From an uncultured Clostridia bacterium (lineage in GTDB: Bacteria > Bacillota > Clostridia > Christensenellales > Aristaeellaceae): 64,000 nt of DNA. The position numbers and the translations under genes were made by a program. Shown here piece by piece: positions 1-8,605 of this stretch (its first letter is position 1; every line of letters begins with the position of its first letter). The notes under the pieces are model-generated. The model did not search any database and was not told where the DNA came from. It saw only the letters and a program-made list of their open reading frames with translations. The stretch covers positions 1-64,000 of the forward strand of contig CAKUFG010000002.1 of the NCBI GenBank assembly GCA_934647235.1, in the 5' to 3' direction.

Positions 1-2
1 AA

Positions 3-305
3 CGCTATAAGAGCTTTGCAGCCACTGCTGCCGACACAGAAACTGTTTGGTTGGATTGTGACCCCACTCAACTTGTACCAACCGAGCCGTGCCCCATCTC
101 TGTATGGCCGGAAGAAATGTTTGCTTCCGCAGTTTGCCCTGACAAGGCAATATATTCCATCGAAGTTCATGAATTCTGCGAACTGCTGATAGCAAACCCT
201 AACAGATTGATCCGTGTCTTTCCCAATGGCAAGGATCAACAAGTAGATACTACTGCTGATGTGCTGCTTGCGGACATCAAAGAAGAACTGGATTTGGTGG
301 AATAG
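3..305 (+). CDS. DUF2750-like protein, 5' end outside the window
   Basis: The frame is open from the first complete codon at 3 and ends at TAG 303-305. The gene therefore starts upstream of the window; the TTG at 51 has no ribosome site and is probably internal. The visible 100 residues contain a VWPEEMFA segment followed by IYSIEVHEFCELL, an IRVFPN strand and a closing DIKEELDLVE helix. That order resembles the C-terminal half of DUF2750 proteins, small soluble proteins of unknown role. The codons are visibly more AT-rich than those of the following genes, which may point to foreign origin. The family call is from memory of its pattern and is tentative; the existence of a coding frame is more secure. 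Confidence 0.55.
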   Translation, partial: RYKSFAATAADTETVWLDCDPTQLVPTEPCPISVWPEEMFASAVCPDKAIYSIEVHEFCELLIANPNRLIRVFPNGKDQQVDTTADVLLADIKEELDLVE

Positions 306-392
306 TTTAGATTCTCAGCGTAGAATGAAATGCTTTGAGCGAATGATCATGCTTTTGTCTTCTTCTTCGATTGAATTCTGCAGACCAACCAT

Positions 393-424
393 GGCGGAGC
401 TTTGAAAAAAGGCTCCGCCTTTCT
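393..424 (+). terminator. Rho-independent terminator of the DUF2750-like gene
   Basis: GGCGGAGC (393-400) pairs perfectly with GCTCCGCC (412-419) across an A-rich loop, followed by TTTCT. It lies about 90 nt after the stop codon at 305 and just before the promoter of the next gene. Confidence 0.8.
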
Positions 425-461
425 GTATCTAAAACAAAAAAGGATATGACAAAATGCCCCC

Positions 462-490
462 TTGCAATCGCGCGCATCTTGCGGTATGAT
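462..490 (+). promoter_or_regulatory. Sigma-A promoter of the MATE gene
   Basis: TTGCAA (462-467), 17 nt, TATGAT (485-490). The TTG at 462, which opens a longer reading frame, is the -35 box, so translation should start downstream at 534. Confidence 0.7.
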
Positions 491-533
491 TTATTTGTGG
501 TATTTTGCCGCTATGTATGATGGGAGGGATCCG

Positions 534-1916
534 ATGCGTATTGGCAGAAGCACTGATATGACGCAGGGCACGATCTGGAAGCAGCTGCTTTCCTTTGCCG
601 CGCCCATGCTGCTGGGGCTGATTTTCCAGCAGATGTACAACACGGTGGACTCCATCGTGGTAGGCAACTATGTAAGCTCGCAGGCGCTGGCCGCCGTGGG
701 CACCACCGGCCCGCTGATCAACACGCTGCTGGGCTTTTTCAACGGTTTTTCCACCGGCGCCACGGTGGTCATCGCCCGCGCCTACGGCGCGCGGGACCGC
801 AAATCCGTGCACGACGCGGTGCACACCACCATCCTGACCACCTTTCTGATGGCCATCCTGTTTACGGGGCTGGGCATGTATCTGACGCCCTATCTGCTGC
901 GCATGATGAAAACGCCCGAGGACATGATGAGCGAGGCCACGACCTATCTGCGCATCTACTTTATGGGCGTATCGGGGCTGATGTTTTATAACATGGGCGC
1001 GGGTATCCTGCGCGCCGTGGGCGATAGCCGCCGCCCGCTGTACTTTCTGGTTTTCTCGGCCATTATCAACACGGCGGGCGATCTGATCTTCGTGCTGGTG
1101 TTCCACATGGGCGTGGCGGGCGTGGCCTACGCGACCATCCTGGCGCAGGCGCTCTCCGCCATACTGGTGCTGTATGTGCTGGCGCGCTCGGACGGCCCGT
1201 ACAAGCTGTTCTTCCGCCGGCTGTGCATCAAGCTGCCGGTGCTTAAGCAAATTGTAGGCATCGGCCTGCCCACCGCCCTGCAGGGCGCGATCACCGCGTT
1301 TTCCAACGTATTCGTGCAGTCCTATATCAACGCCTTCGGCTCGGACTGCGCGGCGGGCTGGTCCATATACGGCAAGCTCGATCAGTTTGCCCTGCTGCCG
1401 CAGCAATCCCTCAGCGCGGCCAACACCACCTTTGTGGGGCAGAACCTGGGCGCGGGCAACGTACCGCGCGCAAAGCGCGGCACGCGGGTGGCGCTGACCA
1501 TGGGCGCGCTGTGTACCTGCACGCTGATGGTTCCGCTGATGGCATTTTCCAAGCCCCTGCTGAGCCTGTTCAATCAAAAGCCCGAGGTGCTCTATTACGG
1601 CTCGCTGTTTGTGATGTGGATTTCGCCCTTCTATCTGTTCACCTGCGTCAACGATATCCTGGGCGGCGCGCTGCGCGGCGCGGGCGAGGCCTTCCCCACC
1701 ATGGTGTGCATGCTCGGCTGCTTTGTGGTCATCCGCCAGATCTATCTTTACATCGTATCCCATGTCACGCACGACGCCGTGCTGGTAGGCCTGGGCTATC
1801 CCCTGGGCTGGGTATGCTGCGCCATATCGCTGGTGCTGTGCTATCGCCTGCTGCCATGGGAGAAAAAGCAGTCCGCACTGCACGCGCAGGCGGAAATGGA
1901 CGAAAAGGAAGTATAA
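534..1916 (+). CDS. MATE family efflux transporter
   Basis: A 460-residue polytopic membrane protein of the MatE superfamily, which exports organic cations, drugs or metabolites by Na+ or H+ antiport. The N-terminal MTQGTIWKQLLSFAAP segment and the FQQMYNTVDSIVVGNYVS helix are typical of the bacterial NorM/DinF-like branch of Clostridia. About twelve hydrophobic segments form two pseudo-repeats, which is the normal family length. The start at 534 is chosen because GGGAGG (522-527) lies just upstream; the frame extends back to a TTG at 462, but that codon is the -35 box. The substrate cannot be predicted. The gene seems monocistronic, with its own promoter, and is followed by another promoter at 1929. 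Confidence 0.92.
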   Translation: MRIGRSTDMTQGTIWKQLLSFAAPMLLGLIFQQMYNTVDSIVVGNYVSSQALAAVGTTGPLINTLLGFFNGFSTGATVVIARAYGARDRKSVHDAVHTTILTTFLMAILFTGLGMYLTPYLLRMMKTPEDMMSEATTYLRIYFMGVSGLMFYNMGAGILRAVGDSRRPLYFLVFSAIINTAGDLIFVLVFHMGVAGVAYATILAQALSAILVLYVLARSDGPYKLFFRRLCIKLPVLKQIVGIGLPTALQGAITAFSNVFVQSYINAFGSDCAAGWSIYGKLDQFALLPQQSLSAANTTFVGQNLGAGNVPRAKRGTRVALTMGALCTCTLMVPLMAFSKPLLSLFNQKPEVLYYGSLFVMWISPFYLFTCVNDILGGALRGAGEAFPTMVCMLGCFVVIRQIYLYIVSHVTHDAVLVGLGYPLGWVCCAISLVLCYRLLPWEKKQSALHAQAEMDEKEV

Positions 1917-1928
1917 AAGCGCTTTTAC

Positions 1929-1957
1929 TTTTCAATTTCACGCATTTGTGGTATACT
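1929..1957 (+). promoter_or_regulatory. Promoter of the NYN/OST-HTH gene operon
   Basis: TTTTCA (1929-1934), 17 nt, TATACT (1952-1957), about 40 nt upstream of the TTG start at 1997. It probably drives 1997-3958 and perhaps the genes beyond, since no terminator is seen between them. Confidence 0.6.
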
Positions 1958-1996
1958 ATCCTTCGGTAAACTTTGCCATGAAAGGGGCTATCTGTT

Positions 1997-2995
1997 TTGG
2001 GCAGTGCGAAATTCGCCGTATTTGTCGATCTTGAAAACTGCGGGGCCAAGGTCGATACGTTAAACAACATTCTCGAAAAGGTCAAGATCCGCGGCGATAT
2101 CCTGTTTGGCAAGGTCTACGGCTACACCGACCGTTTCAGCGATCTGAAGGAAATTCTGCTTTCCAACACCTTCGTGGTCGTCCCCTCGCTGCGCTACGGC
2201 GCGGCGCAGAAAAACAACGCCGATATCCAGCTGGTCATCGACGCGCTGAAAACCGCCTATTCCAACCCGCTGATCGACAGCTTCTGCATCGTATCGGGCG
2301 ACAGCGACTATGTGCCGCTGGTGGGCACGCTGAAAAGCATGGGCAAGTTTGTGCTGGGCATCAGCCGCAGCGAGGTAGCCAGCACCATCTTTATCAACGC
2401 CTGCAACGAGTTTCAGTTTATGGAAAGCGTCGGCCCCCGGCGGGAGATCCGCGCCAAGGCCAAGAAATCGGCCATGGAAGACGACACCCAGGATGAAGAA
2501 TCGCTGTGCAAGCTGATTGAAAGCATCCTCTCGGAATCCGAGGAGGATGAAATGTACGCAAGCGAGCTCAAGGGCGTGCTGCTGCGTCTGCGCCCTCAGT
2601 TTAACGAAAAGACCTATGGCTGCGCCACGTTCGGCAAGCTGCTGGCCAAGCTGTCCACGCACTTTGGCACCATCCGCATCCGCAACGATTCCTACAATGT
2701 GATGGTTTCCCTGGTGCCCGACGCTGCGGCTCCCGGCGCGCAGGAAAGCCAGCCCCTGCGCCGCGATACCTGGCAGGCGGCCTTCGCCGCCCAGCTTCAG
2801 CGCTATAAGGACGACGGCTTCGAGCGCATCAACCCCTCCATCCTCAAGGCCGATATCATCAGCAGCTATCCCGATTTCACCGAAAAGAGCATCGGCTTCC
2901 GCCGCTTTTCCGATATCCTCAAGCAATTGGAAAAGGACGGCAAGCTCAAGCTGGAAATGGACTCGCAGCGCAACATGCTGATTAAAATGCTGTAA
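1997..2995 (+). CDS. NYN domain ribonuclease-like protein with two OST-HTH (LOTUS) domains
   Basis: 332 residues. The first 145 form a NYN/PIN-like (LabA, MARF1-type) fold: FVDLENC with Asp11, an internal NADIQ with Asp76 and SGDSDYVPLV with Asp102/Asp104 supply the acidic metal site expected of a nuclease. Two OST-HTH/LOTUS modules follow, at about 165-240 and 255-332, each with the G-F/C-x-x-F-G/S-x-L signature; these are known RNA-binding adaptors. The predicted role is RNA cleavage or surveillance in the cytoplasm, but no substrate is known for bacterial members. The start is TTG 1997, about ten bases after AAAGGGG. The next gene begins 15 nt after the stop. Confidence 0.85.
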   Translation: MGSAKFAVFVDLENCGAKVDTLNNILEKVKIRGDILFGKVYGYTDRFSDLKEILLSNTFVVVPSLRYGAAQKNNADIQLVIDALKTAYSNPLIDSFCIVSGDSDYVPLVGTLKSMGKFVLGISRSEVASTIFINACNEFQFMESVGPRREIRAKAKKSAMEDDTQDEESLCKLIESILSESEEDEMYASELKGVLLRLRPQFNEKTYGCATFGKLLAKLSTHFGTIRIRNDSYNVMVSLVPDAAAPGAQESQPLRRDTWQAAFAAQLQRYKDDGFERINPSILKADIISSYPDFTEKSIGFRRFSDILKQLEKDGKLKLEMDSQRNMLIKML

Positions 2996-3010
2996 ACGAA
3001 AGGAGCGCGT

Positions 3011-3958
3011 ATGCCAGTTTATTCTGTCATCGTTCCCTGTTATAACGAGGAGCCCGTGCTGCGCGAAACGCACAAGCGGCTCACCGCCGTGCTGTCCACC
3101 ATGGACGGCGATTACGAAATCGTCTACGTAAACGACGGCTCGCGCGATCATACGCCCGATATTCTCAACGACCTGGCCGCCCATGATCCCTGCGTGCGCG
3201 CGGTGCACTTTGCCCGCAACGCCGGGCACCAGATGGCCGTCACGGCAGGTCTGGATTACGCCACGGGCGACGCCATCGTCATCATCGACGCGGATCTGCA
3301 GGATCCGCCCGAAATCATTCCCGAAATGGCCGCCAGATGGCGCGCGGGCGCGCAGGTGGTCTACGGGCAGCGCAACCGCCGCGCGGGCGAAAGCGCGTTT
3401 AAGAAATTGACCGCCTTTGCTTATTACCGGCTGCTGCGCGCCATGACAAGCACCGATATTCCTGCCGACACGGGCGATTTTCGCCTGGTGGACAAGCAGG
3501 TGGCCGACGTTGTGCGCCGCATGCCCGAGCACGCGCGCTTCCTGCGCGGCATGTTCGCGTGGGTAGGCTTCAGGCAGGAGGCCGTGCGCTACGACCGCGA
3601 TAAGCGCTTCGCGGGCGAAACGCATTATCCGCTCAAAAAAATGCTCAGGCTTGCACTGGACGGCATGCTCAGCTTTTCGGATAAGCTGCTCAAGCTTCTT
3701 TCCGTGCTGGGCATCGGCATGCTGGCCATCAGCGGCCTGGGGCTGCTGGCACTGCTGATTCTGCTTTGCTGCGGCGTGCAGGCCGGCGCCTGGTGGCTGG
3801 CCGCGCTGATGGTGCTGTGCACAGGCACGGTCACCACGGGCCTGGGCATCCTGGGCGCGTATATCTCCCGCATCTACGACGAAACCCGCGCGCGCCCGCT
3901 CTATATTGTGGGCGAAACGCGCGGTTTCCCGGCGGATTTCACACCCTTCCGCCGATAA
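3011..3958 (+). CDS. GT2 glycosyltransferase, polyprenyl-phosphate type (DPM1/GtrB-like)
   Basis: 315 residues. The N-terminal GT-A domain opens with YSVIVPCYNEE, has VNDGSRD at about 40 and the metal-binding DAD at 93-95 inside IIDADLQDPPE, the hallmark of dolichyl/undecaprenyl-phosphate sugar transferases. Two C-terminal hydrophobic segments (about 225-285) anchor it to the membrane, as in GtrB, ArnC and YkcC. It should transfer a sugar from a nucleotide donor to undecaprenyl phosphate for cell-surface glycosylation. AAAGGAG at 2999-3005 precedes the ATG. No partner flippase or GtrC-type transferase lies nearby, so the final acceptor is unknown. Confidence 0.9.
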   Translation: MPVYSVIVPCYNEEPVLRETHKRLTAVLSTMDGDYEIVYVNDGSRDHTPDILNDLAAHDPCVRAVHFARNAGHQMAVTAGLDYATGDAIVIIDADLQDPPEIIPEMAARWRAGAQVVYGQRNRRAGESAFKKLTAFAYYRLLRAMTSTDIPADTGDFRLVDKQVADVVRRMPEHARFLRGMFAWVGFRQEAVRYDRDKRFAGETHYPLKKMLRLALDGMLSFSDKLLKLLSVLGIGMLAISGLGLLALLILLCCGVQAGAWWLAALMVLCTGTVTTGLGILGAYISRIYDETRARPLYIVGETRGFPADFTPFRR

Positions 3959-3979
3959 ATTATCATCATGGAGGATCTT

Positions 3980-4183
3980 ATGGTAACCAAGGAAATGAGC
4001 ATCCGCGAAGTATTGTCGATCGATCCCGGCACCGCCCGCCTGTTCATGGAGTTCGGCATGCATTGCCTGGGCTGCCCCCATGCCACCGCCGAAAGCCTGG
4101 AGGACGCCTGCGCCGTCCACGGCACCAATGTGGATGAGCTGGTGCACCAGATCAACGAATACCTGGCTGAAAAGAAGGGCTGA
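3980..4183 (+). CDS. DUF1858 domain protein
   Basis: 67 residues from ATG 3980, which sits four bases after GGAGGA (3970-3975). An upstream in-frame ATG at 3968 overlaps that ribosome site and is less likely. The sequence runs ISI-type helix, GTARLFMEFGMHCLGC, then HATAESLEDAC, the standard DUF1858 pattern found alone or fused to hybrid-cluster or hemerythrin-like proteins. The Cys29-x-x-Cys32 pair is the only obvious metal or redox site. It is immediately followed by a ferritin-like gene (3 nt gap). A redox or metal-related role for the pair is inference. Confidence 0.85.
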   Translation: MVTKEMSIREVLSIDPGTARLFMEFGMHCLGCPHATAESLEDACAVHGTNVDELVHQINEYLAEKKG

Positions 4184-4186
4184 CAC

Positions 4187-4651
4187 ATGCTCGGCGTGGC
4201 TGTTAAAACCGCAGGCGACGCGCTCTACATCGCCTGCGAAATGGAAAAGCGCGCCGTAAAGCTGTACGAGCGCGCGGCTCTGATCTGGCCCGACGGCCCC
4301 ATCGCCGCCGCGATTGGCGATATGCTGTCCCAGGAGCGCGAGCACCTGCGCCGCTTCACCCACATGCTCTCCGGCCGTGTGCCCGAGCACGCGGAGGCGC
4401 TGGTGCTTTCTGCCCGCGCCGCAGGCATCCTGTTTGACGAGGGCCTGGGCGGCGCGGCGCGCGAGGGAGCCTTTGCCTCCCCTGCGGAGCTGCTTGCCTA
4501 CGCCGCCAGGCAGGAGGCGCTGGCCGTGGACTGCTACACGCAGTTTGCCGCCGCATGCGCAGCCTATCCCGAGGCGCAGGCCACCTTCCTGGCCATCGCC
4601 CAGGAGGAAGGGCAGCACCTTGCCACCCTGAAAAAGGCGCAAAACAAATGA
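4187..4651 (+). CDS. Rubrerythrin/ferritin-like diiron protein
   Basis: 154 residues forming a four-helix bundle with two copies of the diiron half-site. Glu20-x6-Tyr27 and Glu50-x-x-His53 make the first; Glu110-x6-Tyr117 and Glu141-x-x-His144 the second. This matches the erythrin (rubrerythrin N-terminal) arrangement; the C-terminal rubredoxin domain of classical rubrerythrin is missing. Family members are diiron peroxidases or oxygen scavengers in anaerobes. The ribosome site GAAGGG lies at the end of the DUF1858 gene, 3 nt upstream, and the next gene overlaps the stop codon (ATGA), so translation of the three is probably coupled. Confidence 0.8.
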   Translation: MLGVAVKTAGDALYIACEMEKRAVKLYERAALIWPDGPIAAAIGDMLSQEREHLRRFTHMLSGRVPEHAEALVLSARAAGILFDEGLGGAAREGAFASPAELLAYAARQEALAVDCYTQFAAACAAYPEAQATFLAIAQEEGQHLATLKKAQNK

Positions 4652-5436
4652 CGGGCCTCTTGTCCGTCCGACTGGCCGATCCTTGCGACTGGCCCGCGGC
4701 AGAAGCCATGCTTCGCGCGGGCTTTGGCGATGAGGATTGGTTTTTGCGCGCTTTTTTTGACTTTGTATGGCAGCGCTGCGATACGCTGCTTTCCCTGCAG
4801 GACGGCGTACCCGCCGCCATGACGGCGCTGCTGCCCTGCCAGGTGTATCAGCCCGGCCAGGCTTCCCTGCCCGCGCTGTATCTGTACGCCCTGACCACCC
4901 TGCCCGCCCATCGCGGCCAGGGGCATGCCCGGCGGCTGCTGCAAACGGCGCAGGAGCGTTGTGAGCGCGTGTTTCTGCACGCGGAGGATGCGCCCCTGCA
5001 CGCCCTTTATCAGCGGCTTGGCTGGCAGGATGCGATGCCCGCCCAGCGCCGGACCCTGCCCGCCGTGCCTGGCTCCGCCCCGCCTGCCGTGGAAGGCCCC
5101 GCCTACTTCGCCGCCCGCGAAGCGCTGCTGCGGGATACCCCCCACATTGTATGGGATGAGAACCTGTGCGCCTTTGCCTGCCGCATGCTTGCCTGCGAGG
5201 GCGGCGGACTGTATGCCGATGCGCGCGCTGCCTGCGCCGTCACCGGCGCGCAGGATGGCTGCCTGACGCTGTGCGAGGCGCTGGGCGACGCTTCCGCCGC
5301 GCAGGCATTGGCCGCGCAGCTCGGCTGCGGCAGCCTGTCGGCGCTGGTTCCCTGCGCGCAGGGTGAGCTTTCGCTGGCGCAGGCCATCGGCGCGCCGCTG
5401 CCCGCCCCCCTGCATCTGGGGTTTGATTTTGATTGA
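4648..5436 (+). CDS. GNAT family acetyltransferase-like protein
   Basis: 262 residues from the ATG at 4648, which overlaps the previous TGA. The first 145 residues look like a GNAT fold: RLADPCDWPAAEAML at the start, then ALTTLPAHRGQGHARRLL with the acetyl-CoA pyrophosphate loop Arg89-Gly-Gln-Gly-His-Ala94, and LYQRLGW as the last motif. The remaining 115 residues, rich in alanine, may be a second degenerate GNAT or sterol-carrier-like domain, as in Eis-type proteins. The substrate is unknown. It is embedded in a plus-strand run with the DUF2156 gene 22 nt downstream. Confidence 0.75.
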   Translation: MTGLLSVRLADPCDWPAAEAMLRAGFGDEDWFLRAFFDFVWQRCDTLLSLQDGVPAAMTALLPCQVYQPGQASLPALYLYALTTLPAHRGQGHARRLLQTAQERCERVFLHAEDAPLHALYQRLGWQDAMPAQRRTLPAVPGSAPPAVEGPAYFAAREALLRDTPHIVWDENLCAFACRMLACEGGGLYADARAACAVTGAQDGCLTLCEALGDASAAQALAAQLGCGSLSALVPCAQGELSLAQAIGAPLPAPLHLGFDFD

Positions 5437-5458
5437 AAACGAACCGAAAGGATTTTTT

Positions 5459-6358
5459 ATGCTTTCTTATTCCCGCGTTGACGCAGCGGCCATTCCCGCC
5501 CTGCGTGAGCGTCTTGCCCACCAGCCCTATCGCAGCTGCGATTACACCGCTGGCGTAATCTATATGTGGCGCGATTATTTTTCCACCGAGTACGCCCTGT
5601 GCGGCGATACGCTCTACATCCGCATGCGCTACCCGGACGGACAGATTTATCACCTTTTCCCCTGCGGAACGGAGGAGCCTGCGTTCAGCCTGTCCCGTAT
5701 CGCCCCCGAAGCAGACGGCTCGCTGCGCTTTGCCACCGTGCCGCCTGAGGCGCTGGACGCGCTGCGCGCCTGCTATGGACAGGGAATCGACTGCCAGCCG
5801 CAGCGTCAATGGGCCGATTATCTGTATCCCCGCGAGCAGCTGTCCACCTACGCCGGGCGGCGATTGGCCGGCCAGCGCAATCATGTGAACCGTTTTTTAA
5901 AGGATCACGGCAGCTTCATCTATGAAATCGTCGATCCCGCGCATATGGATGATATACGCGCCTTCCTGGTGGATAACGAATCCGCCCTGCAAAAAAGCGA
6001 TCCCCTGGCGCAGGCGGAATTTGGCTACACCCTGGATACCCTGGCGCATGCGGAGGCGCTGGGCATGTACTGCGGCCTGCTGCGCCTGCCCGAGGGGCGC
6101 GCGGTGGGCGTGAGCCTGGGCACGGCGGTGGGCGATACGCTGTATGTGCACATCGAAAAGGCGCTGCATGATGTAGCGGGCGCAAACCAGCTGCTTTGCC
6201 GCGAATACGCCGCGCACGCGCCGCAGGGCGTATGCTATCTGAACCGCGAGGACGACATGGGCGACGAGGGGCTGCGCGCCGCCAAGCAGGCGCTGCACCC
6301 CAGTGAAATGATTGAAAAATACACCGTTATTGCACGGACGGGAGGAAATCAGCCATGA
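5459..6358 (+). CDS. DUF2156 domain protein (LPG-synthetase C-terminal-like GNAT fold)
   Basis: 299 residues from ATG 5459, preceded by AAAGGA (5447-5452); the longer open frame from 5363 overlaps the upstream gene and lacks a ribosome site. The region GRRLAGQRNHVNRFLKDH and the C-terminal block LNREDDMGDEGLRAAKQAL followed by a Pro-Ser-Glu-Met-x-x-Lys-Tyr ending are hallmarks of DUF2156. This is the soluble aminoacyl-transferase-like domain related to MprF/FmhA proteins, built from tandem GNAT folds. There is no membrane part, so it is not a full lysyl-phosphatidylglycerol synthase. The start codon of murG overlaps its stop codon. Confidence 0.85.
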   Translation: MLSYSRVDAAAIPALRERLAHQPYRSCDYTAGVIYMWRDYFSTEYALCGDTLYIRMRYPDGQIYHLFPCGTEEPAFSLSRIAPEADGSLRFATVPPEALDALRACYGQGIDCQPQRQWADYLYPREQLSTYAGRRLAGQRNHVNRFLKDHGSFIYEIVDPAHMDDIRAFLVDNESALQKSDPLAQAEFGYTLDTLAHAEALGMYCGLLRLPEGRAVGVSLGTAVGDTLYVHIEKALHDVAGANQLLCREYAAHAPQGVCYLNREDDMGDEGLRAAKQALHPSEMIEKYTVIARTGGNQP

Positions 6359-7419
6359 AAAAGATCGTATTGACCGGCGGCGGCTCGGCCGGACACGTCA
6401 CCCCGCATCTGGCGCTGCTGCCCCATCTGCTGAAGGAAGGGTACGAGGTGCACTACATCGGCACGCAGGATGGCATCGAGCATGGCATGGTAGGCAATCT
6501 GCCGGGCGTGACCTATCATGTGGTCAAATCCGGCAAGCTGCGCCGCTACTTTGACTGGAAGAACTTCACCGACCCCTTCCGCGTCATCGCCGGCGCGTTC
6601 CAGAGCGCGCACCTGATGCGCAGGCTCAGGCCCGACGTATGCTTCTCCAAGGGCGGGTTCGTATCCGTGCCGGTGGTTGTGGGCGCGTGGCTGCATCATG
6701 TGCCTGTGCTGTGCCATGAAAGCGATCTCACCCCCGGCCTTGCCAATAAGATCTGCGCGCGCTTTGCCAAAAAAGTAGCTGCCACCTTCCCCGAATGCGC
6801 GCAGGCGCTGGCCCCCAAGGGCGTGTTCACCGGCACGCCGCTGCGGCCCGAGCTGTTTTCCGGCAGCCGCGAAAAGGGGCTGGCCATGGCGCATTTTACC
6901 GCCGATAAGCCGGTTCTGCTGATGATGGGCGGCAGCCTGGGCGCGCAAAGCGTAAACGCCGCCCTGCGCGCGGCGCTGCCCAATCTTCTGCCGCATATGC
7001 AGGTGTTCCACCTATGCGGCAAGGGCAATCTGGATGAAAGCCTGAAGGGCCTGGACGGCTATTATCAGGTGGAGTTTTTGTCCGACGCCCTGCCCGACGC
7101 GATGGCCGCAGCGGATTACATTCTCTCCCGCGCGGGCTCCAACGCCCTGTGCGAGTTTCAGGCGCTGGGCAAGCCCATGCTGCTGATTCCCTATCCCAAG
7201 GGCGCCAGCCGCGGCGATCAGATTCTCAACGCCGCCTCCTATGAAAAGCGCGGCCTGGCCCGCGTGCTGCCGCAGGATCAGATGACCCCGGACACCCTGG
7301 AGCAGGCCATCATGGAGCTTGTGCGCGACGGCGATTCTCTGCGCGCCGCCCTGCATGACGCGCCGCCCGCCGACGGCACGATGGCCGTGCTCAAGCTGAT
7401 TCACGAGATTCAAAAATAA
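6355..7419 (+). CDS. murG: UDP-GlcNAc:undecaprenyl-pyrophosphoryl-MurNAc-pentapeptide GlcNAc transferase MurG
   Basis: 354 residues, the usual length. MurG converts lipid I to lipid II at the inner face of the membrane in peptidoglycan synthesis. The first glycine-rich loop TGGGSAGHVTPHLA (7-20) is diagnostic, followed by KSGKLRRYFDWKN, GGFVSVPVVVGAW, CHESDLTPGLANK and the C-terminal GGSLGAQSVN and SRAGSNALCEFQALGKPMLLIPYP blocks that bind UDP-GlcNAc. The ATG overlaps the preceding TGA, with GGGAGG about ten bases upstream. Usually murG sits in the dcw cluster; here it is apart from the other mur/fts genes, so a second copy or the clostridial YpdB-like branch is possible. Confidence 0.95.
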   Translation: MKKIVLTGGGSAGHVTPHLALLPHLLKEGYEVHYIGTQDGIEHGMVGNLPGVTYHVVKSGKLRRYFDWKNFTDPFRVIAGAFQSAHLMRRLRPDVCFSKGGFVSVPVVVGAWLHHVPVLCHESDLTPGLANKICARFAKKVAATFPECAQALAPKGVFTGTPLRPELFSGSREKGLAMAHFTADKPVLLMMGGSLGAQSVNAALRAALPNLLPHMQVFHLCGKGNLDESLKGLDGYYQVEFLSDALPDAMAAADYILSRAGSNALCEFQALGKPMLLIPYPKGASRGDQILNAASYEKRGLARVLPQDQMTPDTLEQAIMELVRDGDSLRAALHDAPPADGTMAVLKLIHEIQK

Positions 7420-7437
7420 TCCGGGAGGACACGCAAG

Positions 7438-8556
7438 ATGAAATGCCCGCTGGCGGAAAAGGGCTGCGGCGGCTGCCGCGAGCTGACGCGCATGTACGGC
7501 GACGTTCTGCATGAAAAGGACGCGGCCTTCCGCGCGCTGTTTCCCGACGCTCTGCCCATCCTGGGCATGGCCGAGCCGCGCGCCTACCGCAACAAAGTGC
7601 TGCGCACCTTTGCCAACGGCAAGTCCGGCCTGTATCACGGCATTTACCGCGCGGGCACGCATCAGGTGATCTCCGTTCGCCGGTGCCTGATGGAAAACGA
7701 GCGCGCCAACGAAATTGCCAATATCGCCCTGTCCCTGCTGGCTGAGGCAGGGCTTTCGGCCTATCGGGAGGATTTCCATCGCGGCGTTCTGCGCCACATG
7801 CAGGTGCGCCGCGCGCACAGCACCGGACAGGCGCTGGTGACCATTGTGACCGGCACGGCGGATTTTCCAGGCGGCGAGGAATTTGCCCGCCGTCTGATGG
7901 CCCGCTGTCCCGATGTGCGCGGGGTTACGCAGTCCATCAACGACCGCGATACCAGCGCGGTGATGGGCTTCCGCTCCCGCGTGCTGGCCGGGCGCGATGA
8001 AATATGGGACGAGCTGGGCGGGCTGAAGGTGTGCCTGACGGCGCGCTCCTTTTATCAGATCAATACCGTACAGGCCGAAAAGCTGTATCAGCGCGCCATC
8101 GACCTGGCGCAGCTTACGCCTGAGGATCGCGTGCTGGACGCTTACTGCGGCGTGGGTCTGATCGGCATGCTGGCCGCCCGCAAGGCCGGCCAGGTGCGCG
8201 GCGTGGAGCTGGTGCGCGACGCCGTGGCCTGCGCCAGAACGGCCGCGCGCGTCAACCGCATTTCAAACATCGATTTCATCTGCGCGGATGCGGTCAATGC
8301 CCTGCGGGACGGCGGTTTTGCGCCCACAGTGGTCTTTGTCGATCCCCCGCGCGCAGGCTGCGACGCGCGCTTCCTGCGCTCCCTCAGCCAGGCCGCGCCC
8401 GCGCGCATTGTCTATGTTTCCTGCTGCCCCGAAACGCTGCGCCGCGATGTGGACATCCTGCAAAAATCCGGCTATGCCCTGCAATCCGCCCAGGCGGTAG
8501 ATCTGTTCCCCTATACCGCGCATACCGAGGCAGTTGTTCTGCTTTCCAGGGCATAA
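7438..8556 (+). CDS. TrmA/RumA family RNA (uracil-5-)-methyltransferase
   Basis: 372 residues. This family methylates C5 of a uridine in 23S rRNA or tRNA using S-adenosylmethionine. The N-terminal Cys3, Cys8 and Cys11 with Cys-Arg-Arg-Cys further on resemble the Fe-S cluster ligands of RlmD. The C-terminal Rossmann domain has SFYQIN, LDAYCGVGLIGML (SAM motif I), FVDPPRAGC and YVSCCPETLRRD, the catalytic cysteine region, with HTEAVVLL at the end. The RNA-binding TRAM domain usual in RlmCD is absent, so this is a shortened form. GGGAGGA precedes the ATG, 18 nt after murG. Confidence 0.9.
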   Translation: MKCPLAEKGCGGCRELTRMYGDVLHEKDAAFRALFPDALPILGMAEPRAYRNKVLRTFANGKSGLYHGIYRAGTHQVISVRRCLMENERANEIANIALSLLAEAGLSAYREDFHRGVLRHMQVRRAHSTGQALVTIVTGTADFPGGEEFARRLMARCPDVRGVTQSINDRDTSAVMGFRSRVLAGRDEIWDELGGLKVCLTARSFYQINTVQAEKLYQRAIDLAQLTPEDRVLDAYCGVGLIGMLAARKAGQVRGVELVRDAVACARTAARVNRISNIDFICADAVNALRDGGFAPTVVFVDPPRAGCDARFLRSLSQAAPARIVYVSCCPETLRRDVDILQKSGYALQSAQAVDLFPYTAHTEAVVLLSRA

Positions 8557-8605
8557 GCACGGCTGTAAGTCCGTTGTATTTCAAAAAAGATCGGGGGGAT
8601 TTTAC

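Noticed and set aside
462..533. Upstream extension of the first MATE protein to TTG 462
   Set aside because: That TTG is the -35 box of the promoter, and GGGAGG precedes the ATG at 534. The same argument rejects ATG 45249, which lies inside the promoter of the SH3-like gene.
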